Below are positions 44,774-52,292 of a stretch of DNA of 64,000 nt, in pieces. A model generated the notes under the pieces. The model was not told the DNA's origin. It worked only from the letters and a program-made list of their open reading frames with translations, and searched no databases. Within the stretch, counting starts at the first letter, position 1. Each line of letters begins with the position of its first letter. Source of the DNA: Myxococcales bacterium (lineage in GTDB: Bacteria; Myxococcota_A; Polyangia; Haliangiales; Haliangiaceae). A program made the translations under genes and the position numbers. The stretch covers positions 1,260,001 to 1,324,000 of the forward strand of contig JADJUW010000001.1 of the NCBI GenBank assembly GCA_016716835.1, in the 5' to 3' direction.

Positions 44774-46494
44774 GCGCGCGGCTGCGTGCCTTGTGGCAAG
44801 GCGTCCGCCGCCACGCGGTGATGGCGACGGCCATCGGCGCGCTGTGCGTAAGCGTGTTGCTCCTGCTGCATCGCGGCCTCGCCGGCCACCCTGTGCTGCA
44901 CGCGCCATTTCTCGGCGGCAACGTGGTGTTTCTCGCGCCGCGTTGGTTTTTGCTGCTCGCCGCGCTGCCGCTGTTATGGCTCGGCGCGCGCTTTTCGCTC
45001 ACCGACATGGCATGGCCGCAACGCGCGCTGCAGCTGACGCTGCGCCTGACAACCATCATCTTGGTCATCGCGGCCTTGGCGCGGCCAACCCGCGAGATGA
45101 CCTCGCAGCGCACCGCCACCGTGGTCCTGGTCGACGTTTCGGCGTCGATCTCGGACGAGCAACTAGCCACGTCGCAGCGCTATGTCGACGCGCTGGCGCC
45201 GGGCCCAGACGAATGGCTAGGCGTGGTTTCTTTTGCCGCGACGCCGCGCGTCGTCGCCAAGTCGGGCAGCCGCTTTACCCTCGCCCGCCACGCCGGTGCC
45301 GCGCCCGGCTCCGACATCCAGGGCGCCATGCAATTCTCGTATGGCCTGTTTCCCGACGGCTATGTCCCAAGTTTGCTGCTCCTCACCGATGGCAACCAAA
45401 CCGATGGCGACCTGTTGGCCGAGGCGTATCGCGCCAAATCGCTCGGAATCGCGGTGTCGTGGGCCGAGGTTGGCGAAAATGCGCGGCAAGAAGTGCGCGT
45501 CGCAGCGCTAACCCTGCCCGACGAAATTAAGGCCGGCCAACCGTTTGAGGTCACGGCCACCATCTGGTCGTCCCACGCCGACGCGGTCGTGGCGAGTCTG
45601 CGGCAAGACGCCTTTCCAAATGCGCTCGAGCCCAGCAAGCGCGTGACGCTAGAGCCCGGCGACAATCGCGTGACGTTTAAGTCGCAAGCTCAGCGCGCCG
45701 GCACGACGACCTACAAGCTCACCATTGGCCAAATGGCCGCGGATGGCGAGACGCGCAACAACGAGGCCGTGATGACCGCACCGGTCAAGGGGCGGCCGCG
45801 GGTGCTTTACGTCGAGGGTGGCGCGGCGCGCGATCCGCAGAGCGCCAGCTATTTCAAACGCGCGCTCGAGCACGAAAATATCGAGGTCGACCTGCGCACC
45901 CCGCGCGGCCTGCCCGCCACCGCGCGCGAGCTGGAACCGTTTGACGCGGTGGTCATCTCGGACGTCGCGGCGCAATTTGTCTCGAGCGTGCAGATGACCG
46001 CGCTCGACACCTATGTGCGCCAGCTCGGCGGTGGGCTTATCATGGCCGGCGGCGAAGATTCATTTGGCTCGGGTGGCTATCAGGGCACCAAGATGGAGGC
46101 CATGATGCCGGTGCGTTTTGATTCCGAGCGCGATCGCGCCGAGCCGAGCATCGCGCTCATGCTGGTGATGGATAAGTCGGGTTCGATGGAGGAAGGTGGC
46201 CGGCCGAGGCCGCCAAGGAGTCCGCGCGCGCCACCGCGGGCGTGCTATCGCCAAATGACATCATCGGCGTCGTGGCGTTTGACACCCAGGCCAAGGTCTT
46301 CGTGCGGCCGCAACGCGCCAGCAATCGCATGCGCATCGCCAGCGAGATTGCCACGCTGCGCGCCGGCGGCGGGACCAATATTTATCCCGGCCTGCGCGAT
46401 GCGTTTGAGCTCTTGCAAAACATCAACGCCAAGGTCAAGCACGTCATCTTGCTTTCGGACGGCCAGGCGCCGACCGATGGCCTCGCCGATCTAG
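44770..46494 (+). CDS. Double-VWA / GATase-like membrane protein, 5' part (frameshifted)
   Basis: This is the N-terminal part of a gene that should run 44770-47522. It holds two to three membrane spans (to about residue 105), a first VWA domain (VVLVDVSASISDEQ; MIDAS DxSxS) and a beta-sandwich stretch. A GATase1-like domain (VLYVEGGAARDPQ, LGGGLIMAGGEDSFG) and the start of a second VWA domain (LMLVMDKSGSMEE) follow. Just after, near 46195-46206, the frame is lost; everything beyond (to 46494) is out of frame and meaningless. ATG 44770 overlaps the preceding stop. Confidence 0.8.
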   Translation: MSARLRALWQGVRRHAVMATAIGALCVSVLLLLHRGLAGHPVLHAPFLGGNVVFLAPRWFLLLAALPLLWLGARFSLTDMAWPQRALQLTLRLTTIILVIAALARPTREMTSQRTATVVLVDVSASISDEQLATSQRYVDALAPGPDEWLGVVSFAATPRVVAKSGSRFTLARHAGAAPGSDIQGAMQFSYGLFPDGYVPSLLLLTDGNQTDGDLLAEAYRAKSLGIAVSWAEVGENARQEVRVAALTLPDEIKAGQPFEVTATIWSSHADAVVASLRQDAFPNALEPSKRVTLEPGDNRVTFKSQAQRAGTTTYKLTIGQMAADGETRNNEAVMTAPVKGRPRVLYVEGGAARDPQSASYFKRALEHENIEVDLRTPRGLPATARELEPFDAVVISDVAAQFVSSVQMTALDTYVRQLGGGLIMAGGEDSFGSGGYQGTKMEAMMPVRFDSERDRAEPSIALMLVMDKSGSMEEGGRPRPPRSPRAPPRACYRQMTSSASWRLTPRPRSSCGRNAPAIACASPARLPRCAPAAGPIFIPACAMRLSSCKTSTPRSSTSSCFRTARRRPMASPI

Positions 46495-47522
46495 TGCGCG
46501 ATATGCGCGCCTCGCGCATCACGGTGTCGGCGGTTGGCGTCGCCGGCGCCAGCCGCTCGCTCTTGCAGATGATCGTCGATGCGGGCGACGGGCGGCTCTA
46601 CATGGTCGAAGACATCGGGTCGTTGCCGCGCATCTTTATGAAGGAAACCACCGAGGTCCAAAAGTCGCAGCTGGTGGAAGACCTGGTCGCGGTGCGCGTC
46701 GCCAAGCGCGTCGAGGCGATCGAGGGCACAGGCGTCGAGGCTGCCCCGCCCTTGCGCGGCTATGTTACGACCAAGCCCAAGCCGACCGCCGAGGTGATCT
46801 TGGTATCGGATCTTGGCGAACCGATATTGGCGCGCTGGCGCCACGGCACCGGCACCAGCGTCGCGTGGACAAGTGACGTGAAGAATCGCTGGGGCAGCGA
46901 ATGGATTAAATGGAGCAATTACCCCAAGTTTTGGGCCCAGGTGGTGCGCAGCACCATGCGGCGCAAGACGTACGACAGCTATGACCTCTCCGTGCAGGTC
47001 GCCGGCGGCGTCGCGCACGTCACCGTCGATGCGATTGACGCCTCGGAACAATTTGTCAACGAGCTCGATACCGAGCTAACCGTGATCGACCCCGCCACCG
47101 GCAAGGCCCTGCTCGTGCTGCCCATGCAGCAAACCGCCGCCGGCCGCTATGGCGCCAGCTTTGGCGCCGGCGCCCACCTGCGCGACTATGGCAGCTTTCT
47201 GCTCAAAGCGACGCATAAGCGCGGCGGCAGCATCGTCGCCGAATCGCTGGGCTCACTGGCCTTGCCGTACCCACCCGAGTTTGAAACGACTGCCGTCCAG
47301 CAGGAGCTGCTCGCCAGCGTGAGCAGCATCACGGCGGGTCGACCACGCGCCGCAGCCAGCGATGCCCTGCGCTCAGCAGGCGGCCGCATTACCTACACGC
47401 AAGACGTCTGGGGTTATTTTTTGATCGCGGCGGCGGCGTTGTTCTTGCTCGACCTTTACGCCAAGCGCGTGCGCTTGTTTTCTGCTTATCGCACGCTTGG
47501 GTTTGACGATAGCGCGCCATAA
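46242..47522 (+). CDS. Double-VWA / GATase-like membrane protein, 3' part (frameshifted)
   Basis: The continuation of the gene at 44770 in the frame one base back. It is open from about 46206 (EAAKESARATAG) and carries the rest of the second VWA domain (NDIIGVVAFDTQ, RAGGGTNIYPGLRDAF, VILLSDGQAPTDG). A beta-rich domain and a C-terminal membrane span (YFLIAAAALFLLDLY) follow. Adding one base makes 44770-47522 a 917-residue ORF, the expected size for this family. The GTG at 46242 is only the first start-like codon, not a true start. Confidence 0.75.
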   Translation: MLSPNDIIGVVAFDTQAKVFVRPQRASNRMRIASEIATLRAGGGTNIYPGLRDAFELLQNINAKVKHVILLSDGQAPTDGLADLVRDMRASRITVSAVGVAGASRSLLQMIVDAGDGRLYMVEDIGSLPRIFMKETTEVQKSQLVEDLVAVRVAKRVEAIEGTGVEAAPPLRGYVTTKPKPTAEVILVSDLGEPILARWRHGTGTSVAWTSDVKNRWGSEWIKWSNYPKFWAQVVRSTMRRKTYDSYDLSVQVAGGVAHVTVDAIDASEQFVNELDTELTVIDPATGKALLVLPMQQTAAGRYGASFGAGAHLRDYGSFLLKATHKRGGSIVAESLGSLALPYPPEFETTAVQQELLASVSSITAGRPRAAASDALRSAGGRITYTQDVWGYFLIAAAALFLLDLYAKRVRLFSAYRTLGFDDSAP

Positions 47523-47538
47523 CGACTACCCTGCCCGC

Positions 47539-48024
47539 ATGATGGGTCTGCGCGCGTTAGCATCTACCGCTTTATTGGCGGCCCTCCTTACCCCGCTGCT
47601 CGGGCACCAGCTCGCGGAGGCGTGCGACCCCGGGGTTTGCTTTCGCGATGCCGTGAGCGACGACGTCGCGCAGCGGCCGCTTGAGGCGCCGGTGTTCATT
47701 CGCTACGACGCAACGCCAGGTAGCGCGCCGACAACCGCCGAATTTGTCGCCAGCGGTGGCAGCGATGTGCCCGCCATCATCGAAATTTTTCCATCGGGAG
47801 AGGCGACCGAGGTAAAGCACTACGTGGCGATGGTGCTGCCTAGCACGCCGCTCGCCGCCGGCACGACGTACAACATGCGGATCACCTCCGGATCAGGTCG
47901 CCTGCAGCGAATTTGGCGAGTTTTCGTTCACGGCGGAAGACATCTCGCTTGCCGCCGCACCCGACCTCACCCTAGCCGCGGCCGACATCACCAGCTCACC
48001 GCTGCAGCCAGATGGGAGCAATGA
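47539..48024 (+). CDS. MYXO-CTERM-like secreted protein, 5' part (frameshifted)
   Basis: The N-terminal part of a gene spanning 47539-48472. A signal peptide (cleavage after about residue 26, before a CDPGVCF segment) leads into an Ig-like domain (LEAPVFIRYDATPGSAP, PLAAGTTYNMRITSG). Between about 47885 and 47897 the frame is lost; the last 40 residues of this ORF are basic nonsense. Start ATG 47539, with a second ATG directly after it. Confidence 0.6.
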   Translation: MMGLRALASTALLAALLTPLLGHQLAEACDPGVCFRDAVSDDVAQRPLEAPVFIRYDATPGSAPTTAEFVASGGSDVPAIIEIFPSGEATEVKHYVAMVLPSTPLAAGTTYNMRITSGSGRLQRIWRVFVHGGRHLACRRTRPHPSRGRHHQLTAAARWEQ

Positions 48025-48061
48025 TTGCAGCGATGGAGACGCGCTTGCTACGAGCTTCTCG

Positions 48062-48472
48062 GTGACGCCGGTGGGCGCCGGCGATGGCGCCGCCTTGTAC
48101 GCCCTGCGCGTGCGTGACACCTATCCGGCAGATGCCGCCCGCAGCGTCTATCCGGATCTCACCATCGTCGATGTGCGCGCCGAGCTGCCGCTGCGCTATG
48201 ACGCGGTGACGGATGAGACGGTTACCACACCGCGTACGATCTGTTTTGTCGCGGCCGCTATTTCGGGCGACGTGCAGTTTGGCGCCGATTCGGATGAGGT
48301 TTGCGTAAGCCTTGAGCCAGACGGCACGCCAGGGGCAATATGCCCGGGGGACAGCGAGGGGTGTGACGATTCCGGATGCGGCAGCTGCGCTGGCGCACAC
48401 CACAGCGATGCGCACGCCCCCGTGTGGCTCGCGGCTGGTGCTCTGATTATCTGGTGGCTGCGCCGCCGCTAG
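48062..48472 (+). CDS. MYXO-CTERM-like secreted protein, 3' part (frameshifted)
   Basis: Continuation of the gene at 47539. The frame is open from about 47897 (VACSEFGEFSFTAEDISLA) through the listed ORF. The C-terminus has a Cys-rich stretch (CDDSGCGSCAG), a hydrophobic segment (VWLAAGALIIWWL) and a terminal Arg cluster, the tripartite layout of MYXO-CTERM sorting tags of Myxococcota. Removing one base gives a 310-residue protein. Probably a cell-surface protein; function unknown. Confidence 0.6.
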   Translation: MTPVGAGDGAALYALRVRDTYPADAARSVYPDLTIVDVRAELPLRYDAVTDETVTTPRTICFVAAAISGDVQFGADSDEVCVSLEPDGTPGAICPGDSEGCDDSGCGSCAGAHHSDAHAPVWLAAGALIIWWLRRR

Positions 48473-48495
48473 CCTGCCCGAGGCGCTTTGCGCGC

Positions 48496-48765
48496 TCAGC
48501 GCGCCGTCGCGAAATCGAGTTCGATCGCGAGATCTTCGTATTCGGGGTATTCGGCGCGAAAGCTATCGACCGCGGCGTTGGCCGCATTGGTCGCTCGCGG
48601 CGAAAGCTCGCCGTCTTCAAACTCATCGGCATCAAAGACGAAGCGAATAAAAAGTGTCTCGCCGTCCGTGCTGACGCGACCGATGGTCATCTCGACGTCG
48701 CCGCGATCCGAGTCTTTGTCTGCAAAAAAATCCTCGGCGACCTCTTTGACTTCATCTAGATCCAT
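48496..48765 (-). CDS. Small acidic protein of unknown function
   Basis: An 89-residue, strongly acidic protein (EDFFADKDSDRGDVEM, EYPEYEDLAIELDF) with a helix-strand pattern and no motif I recognise. ATG 48765 is chosen; the ORF extends upstream but that part overlaps the DUF962 gene and is low quality. Same strand as the DUF962 gene and 35 bases downstream of it. Confidence 0.5.
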   Translation of the reverse strand: MDLDEVKEVAEDFFADKDSDRGDVEMTIGRVSTDGETLFIRFVFDADEFEDGELSPRATNAANAAVDSFRAEYPEYEDLAIELDFATAR

Positions 48766-48800
48766 AGATGAACTATTTTTACCGGGATGTGACGCGTGAT

Positions 48801-49187
48801 TCAAGCCATCGCCTGCGCAACACCCGATGAATCGTTGCGGGCCAGCGCGCCAACCCTGGTTACCTCGCGATCCATGCGACCGGTCAGCATCTTTGCCCAC
48901 ATGATCCAATCGCTGCCAAACGACCAAACCGCAAATAACGGCGAACCCCACGTCGCGGGCTTGTTTTTTTCGAAAACAAAGTGTCCGAACCACGCGCCGG
49001 CATAACCCGATGCAAGGCCCGCCAAGATGAACCATGGCTGGCGCCAGGCGATGGCGAGCACGAGCCAGCCAAAGCCAATCGTCGTGCCGACAAAATGGCA
49101 GCGGCGATTGGTGCGATTTAGATGTTGGCTAACGTAGTAGTCCCAGAATTCGCGAAATGATTGCGGCCTTGCTAGTTGCGTCGTCAT
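48801..49187 (-). CDS. DUF962 / Mpo1-like membrane protein
   Basis: A 128-residue membrane protein. FWDYYVSQHLNRTNRRCHFVGT, YAGAWFGHFVFEKNKPATW, SFGSDWIMWAKMLTGRMDRE and the conserved His residues are the DUF962 family pattern. Eukaryotic relatives (yeast Mpo1) are iron-dependent 2-hydroxy-fatty-acid dioxygenases. Bacterial members are mostly uncharacterised. The start ATG has an AGGAGGGT-type site upstream (minus strand, CCAGGAGGGTGC). Confidence 0.88.
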   Translation of the reverse strand: MTTQLARPQSFREFWDYYVSQHLNRTNRRCHFVGTTIGFGWLVLAIAWRQPWFILAGLASGYAGAWFGHFVFEKNKPATWGSPLFAVWSFGSDWIMWAKMLTGRMDREVTRVGALARNDSSGVAQAMA

Positions 49188-49211
49188 GCACCCTCCTGGG
49201 CAGATGCTAGC

Positions 49212-49940
49212 CTACTGCACGATGATGTTGAGCGCCCCAGATCCTTGGCCGTGAATGTGGCAATAGACGGTCACTTGTCCGGCCCCGCCCGGCGTTTGGG
49301 TATACGTGCCGCCCGGTGCCATCGGGCTGCCCTGATGCTGCAGCGGCGCCGAGGCGTGGACCTGGTGATTCACCGTGTCATTATTTTTGATGAGGAGCTG
49401 CGCGCCCGCCTTGACGTAGACGACGCCGCTGAAGCTGTGCACGCCGCCGCTGGCGATCGAAAGGTCGAGTTGGTTTTGCACGGTAACCGGGGCAACCACT
49501 GCCTGGCTTGCGCCGCTGCCCGATGCCGATACGCCAAGCTGATAGGCCGACGCGGTGGCATTAGTTGGTACTTGCACCACGAGGTGAACCTCGGTGGCCT
49601 CGGTGCCCGAGACGCTGGCGGGTACGACGCTGGCGGTCCAGCCGGCCGGTACGCCGGTGGCGGTCAAGGCAATGTTGCCCGCCACGCCCGCCGCGGAGAC
49701 CGCGATGGGGATTTCGATCGTAGTGCCAAGCTTGGTGGAAACGGCCGCAGGATTTGACAGCGAGATGCCAGTTTGCCCTGGAGGAGTCGGGACACCTGGG
49801 GTGCCAGGCGCGCCGGGTTCGGTCGCAGGGTCGTCGGTCGAACGGCCGCCGCCGGGCTGACCATCGGTGACGTCGCCGACCGTACACGCCGCCGTGAAGG
49901 AGCAGACAAACACCGCGAGCAGCCTAGATAAACGCGTCAT
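49212..49940 (-). CDS. Cupredoxin-like lipoprotein
   Basis: A 242-residue lipoprotein (lipobox FTAAC, Cys19). A Pro/Gly/Thr linker (about 25-60) is followed by an Ig-like domain (about 65-155) and a C-terminal cupredoxin-like domain. In that domain LLIKNNDTVNHQVHA and VTVYCHIHGQGSGALNIIV supply His, Cys and His in the order of type-I copper sites; the usual methionine position is not evident. Likely an outer-surface redox or copper-binding protein. ATG 49940 begins the signal peptide. Confidence 0.72.
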   Translation of the reverse strand: MTRLSRLLAVFVCSFTAACTVGDVTDGQPGGGRSTDDPATEPGAPGTPGVPTPPGQTGISLSNPAAVSTKLGTTIEIPIAVSAAGVAGNIALTATGVPAGWTASVVPASVSGTEATEVHLVVQVPTNATASAYQLGVSASGSGASQAVVAPVTVQNQLDLSIASGGVHSFSGVVYVKAGAQLLIKNNDTVNHQVHASAPLQHQGSPMAPGGTYTQTPGGAGQVTVYCHIHGQGSGALNIIVQ

Positions 49941-50094
49941 ACAGCCACATGTTGCAAGTGCGGCGCCAAGTCGCGCCAGGCTTTCGGAGTGGAAGACCTT
50001 ACTAAGCAATTGTATTTACGTCAGTATTTCGATTTTCAGTGAGGACTTCTCCCCCGGCCTTGTGGGACTTTTCCCCCACCCCTCGCCGTGCTGC

Positions 50095-51639
50095 TTACGC
50101 CAAGTCGCTATGCTCAAGGCAAAATGGCAGGCAGGCCGACCGTCCAAGGCAACCCTGCGCATGCGCTTGCGCGCTTTGCGTCCACGCCGCACACCCGCCA
50201 TGCGCCTGCCAGGCGAGCACCACGGCGTCGCCGGGCAGGCTTGCGGTCGCAAACTTGGAAAGTTCGCTCGAAGCTTTTATAAGCGCTTCCATATCGGCAG
50301 CGTACGGAGTCGGCAGCACGCCCCACCGCGCAAGGGCGTTGCGTGCCTCGCGCCACGGTATCGCCGGCCCAGCTCCGAGCCCGGGGTAGCGCAGCACGCC
50401 GAGTTGCGCCAACGCGCGCGCGACCCAAAATAATTCGAGGCCTAAGAGGCCGCGTCCCATCACGACGTCAAGCGCAACCATTGCTGCGTGCAGGCTGCCT
50501 GCCGACGCGAGTTGGTCGGGCAGCATCGGCGCCTCGGCGAGCCGACGCGCGAGCACGGACGCCAAGAGCAACGACGACGCATCGACGCTGGCGGGGACGC
50601 CTGCCGGTAGCTGGCCCTCGATCAGCGCATCGAGCAGCTTCGCCTCGAGCATGGTGCGATACAGCGCGAGGCTCGCCGTGCGATCGCGATAGTGACCAGA
50701 CGGCGCGGGGCGAAACGCCAGCGCCGCGAGCAACCCGAGTTGCAGCAAGGCGCGACTTGAATCTTCTTGCCACAGCGAGGGATCGAGCTGCGCGTCTTGC
50801 GCGGTGAGCAGTTGTACGGTGGGCGTCACGCGCGCAACTAGCGCGGGCACCGCGGCCTGCGCCGTCGCAGGCAAATCGGCGAGCGCCTCGAGCCGCGCGG
50901 CTGGCGTGAGCGGAACCGTTTCATCGATACGCAGGACGGCAGGTGGCACCTCGCGATGAGCATCCGCGGCCGCCGCGCCAGGGCTTGACGCCGCATACGT
51001 ACGCGCGACGGCTGCCGTGTTGGCGTCGACGCTCAGCGCGCGCACCGCGCCATCGGCGTGGTCAGGTGCGGGGGCTGGAGCCGCCTCCACTGTGGCGCCA
51101 GCGTGCTCCGCGACAAACGCGTCGGCATCAAACGCCTTGGCGAGTCCATCCCATCCGGTGGCGCCTGGGCCCGCGGCGAGCGCGACGCCAAGCGGGCGCA
51201 CCACCCCAACCAGCGCAGCCCATGCAAGCCAATTCGCTAGCTCGGGATGCGACGGGAGCTCGCCTTGATAGGCGGCGCTGCCGAGAAATTTGTAAATTTC
51301 ATCGCGGCTATGCGGCCGCTCCGCGAGCAACCGATGCACGGTCGCGGCGAGCAGCGGATTGACCTGCCACAGCCGTTGCGCGAGGCGAGCGCCGGGTTGC
51401 GGCGTAAGCGCGTCGCGCACCGGGGCGTCGAGCCGCGCGCGGCCCGCCCCCACCGCAACGCCAAACATCGCAAACCACATCGGGACCGCGGGTGCGTCGA
51501 TATGCTTGACGCCGAGCAGACGGGCGCGACAGGCGACGGCATCTTCGCCATCCTGCGCGATGGCGGCCAAGGCCATGGCCGCGCCGGCCCACGTTTCATG
51601 GGGCGCGCTGCCAAGCGACGGAAACGCAATGAGCTGCAT
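50095..51639 (-). CDS. Large alpha-helical protein of unknown function
   Basis: A 514-residue Ala- and Leu-rich protein. No transmembrane span or catalytic motif is obvious. It appears to consist of helical repeats with a low-complexity middle (about 170-230). It is 39 bases downstream of the ECF sigma gene on the same strand, where an anti-sigma factor would often be, but it has no zinc motif and no clear membrane anchor. ATG 51639. The family is not recognised. Confidence 0.6.
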   Translation of the reverse strand: MQLIAFPSLGSAPHETWAGAAMALAAIAQDGEDAVACRARLLGVKHIDAPAVPMWFAMFGVAVGAGRARLDAPVRDALTPQPGARLAQRLWQVNPLLAATVHRLLAERPHSRDEIYKFLGSAAYQGELPSHPELANWLAWAALVGVVRPLGVALAAGPGATGWDGLAKAFDADAFVAEHAGATVEAAPAPAPDHADGAVRALSVDANTAAVARTYAASSPGAAAADAHREVPPAVLRIDETVPLTPAARLEALADLPATAQAAVPALVARVTPTVQLLTAQDAQLDPSLWQEDSSRALLQLGLLAALAFRPAPSGHYRDRTASLALYRTMLEAKLLDALIEGQLPAGVPASVDASSLLLASVLARRLAEAPMLPDQLASAGSLHAAMVALDVVMGRGLLGLELFWVARALAQLGVLRYPGLGAGPAIPWREARNALARWGVLPTPYAADMEALIKASSELSKFATASLPGDAVVLAWQAHGGCAAWTQSAQAHAQGCLGRSACLPFCLEHSDLA

Positions 51640-51678
51640 CGCCGCATTGTACTGGACGGCGGCGTCGAGCCCAAGCGA

Positions 51679-52218
51679 TCAGGCGGCGTACAGTGGCTCA
51701 TGTTGGCTGTGCCAAGGAGCTAACTGCTTGCGCAGGGCGCCGCGCGCGCGCGACAGGCGCGACATCACGGTGCCGATGGGAATCTTGAGATCGGCGGCGA
51801 TCGCGGCGTAGGCCATCTCCTCGACGTCGGCGCGCTCAAACACCTCGGCGAAGCGCGCGTCGAGCTGCGCCACCGCGCTGGTAAGCGCGTCTCGCAATTT
51901 TGCGGCATCGACGTCGACGTGGGCGACATGGCTGTGGGTGGCGTTCACCAAGACCTCGCCTTGCTCGGTGACCGCGCGCCGCTCGCGCTTGCGGCGGCGA
52001 TACTGATTGATAAACGTATTGCGGGCGATGCGCAGGAGCCAGGCGCGCGCGTTGGTCTCGGGCGTAAACTGATGCCAATGTGATAGCGCCTGCGCAAACG
52101 TATCCTGGGCGAGGTCGGCGGCGCGCTCCTGATCTTTGCAGAGGTAGCGCGCGAGGCGCAGCACATCGGGGTACAGCGGCATGCAAACGGCGGCGAATTC
52201 GTCTTTGGCTGCGATCAT
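51679..52218 (-). CDS. ECF-type RNA polymerase sigma factor
   Basis: A 179-residue sigma factor. Region 2 is LYPDVLRLARYLCKDQERAADLAQDTFAQAL with NARAWLLRIARNTFINQYRRRKRE. Region 4 is LDARFAEVFERADVEEMAYAAIAADLKIPIGTVMSRLSRARGALRKQL. ATG 52218 is used instead of TTG 52239. A 7-bp inverted repeat sits immediately before the ATG. Downstream partner is a 514-residue helical protein and not a recognisable anti-sigma factor. Confidence 0.9.
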   Translation of the reverse strand: MIAAKDEFAAVCMPLYPDVLRLARYLCKDQERAADLAQDTFAQALSHWHQFTPETNARAWLLRIARNTFINQYRRRKRERRAVTEQGEVLVNATHSHVAHVDVDAAKLRDALTSAVAQLDARFAEVFERADVEEMAYAAIAADLKIPIGTVMSRLSRARGALRKQLAPWHSQHEPLYAA

Positions 52219-52221
52219 GAG

Positions 52222-52237
52222 GCTTGCTAGAGCAAGC
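52222..52237 (-). promoter_or_regulatory. Inverted repeat just upstream of the ECF sigma start
   Basis: GCTTGCT (52222-52228) and AGCAAGC (52231-52237) are exact complements separated by two bases. The right end lies four bases before the ATG at 52218, where a ribosome-binding site should be. It may be an operator, or a hairpin that limits translation; a two-base loop is tight, so a DNA-level site is more likely. Confidence 0.35.
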
Positions 52238-52292
52238 AAAATGCCAAGCCGCGCGCGCCCGCGGCGCCTTGTAACCTACTGAAAAAATGGCG

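Noticed and set aside
44770..47522. Programmed ribosomal frameshift in the double-VWA gene
   Set aside because: No slippery heptamer and no obvious downstream pseudoknot near 46195-46206; a simple one-base indel is a better explanation.
50095..51639. Anti-sigma factor
   Set aside because: No zinc motif (HxxxCxxC), no membrane span and the protein is much longer than typical anti-sigma factors.
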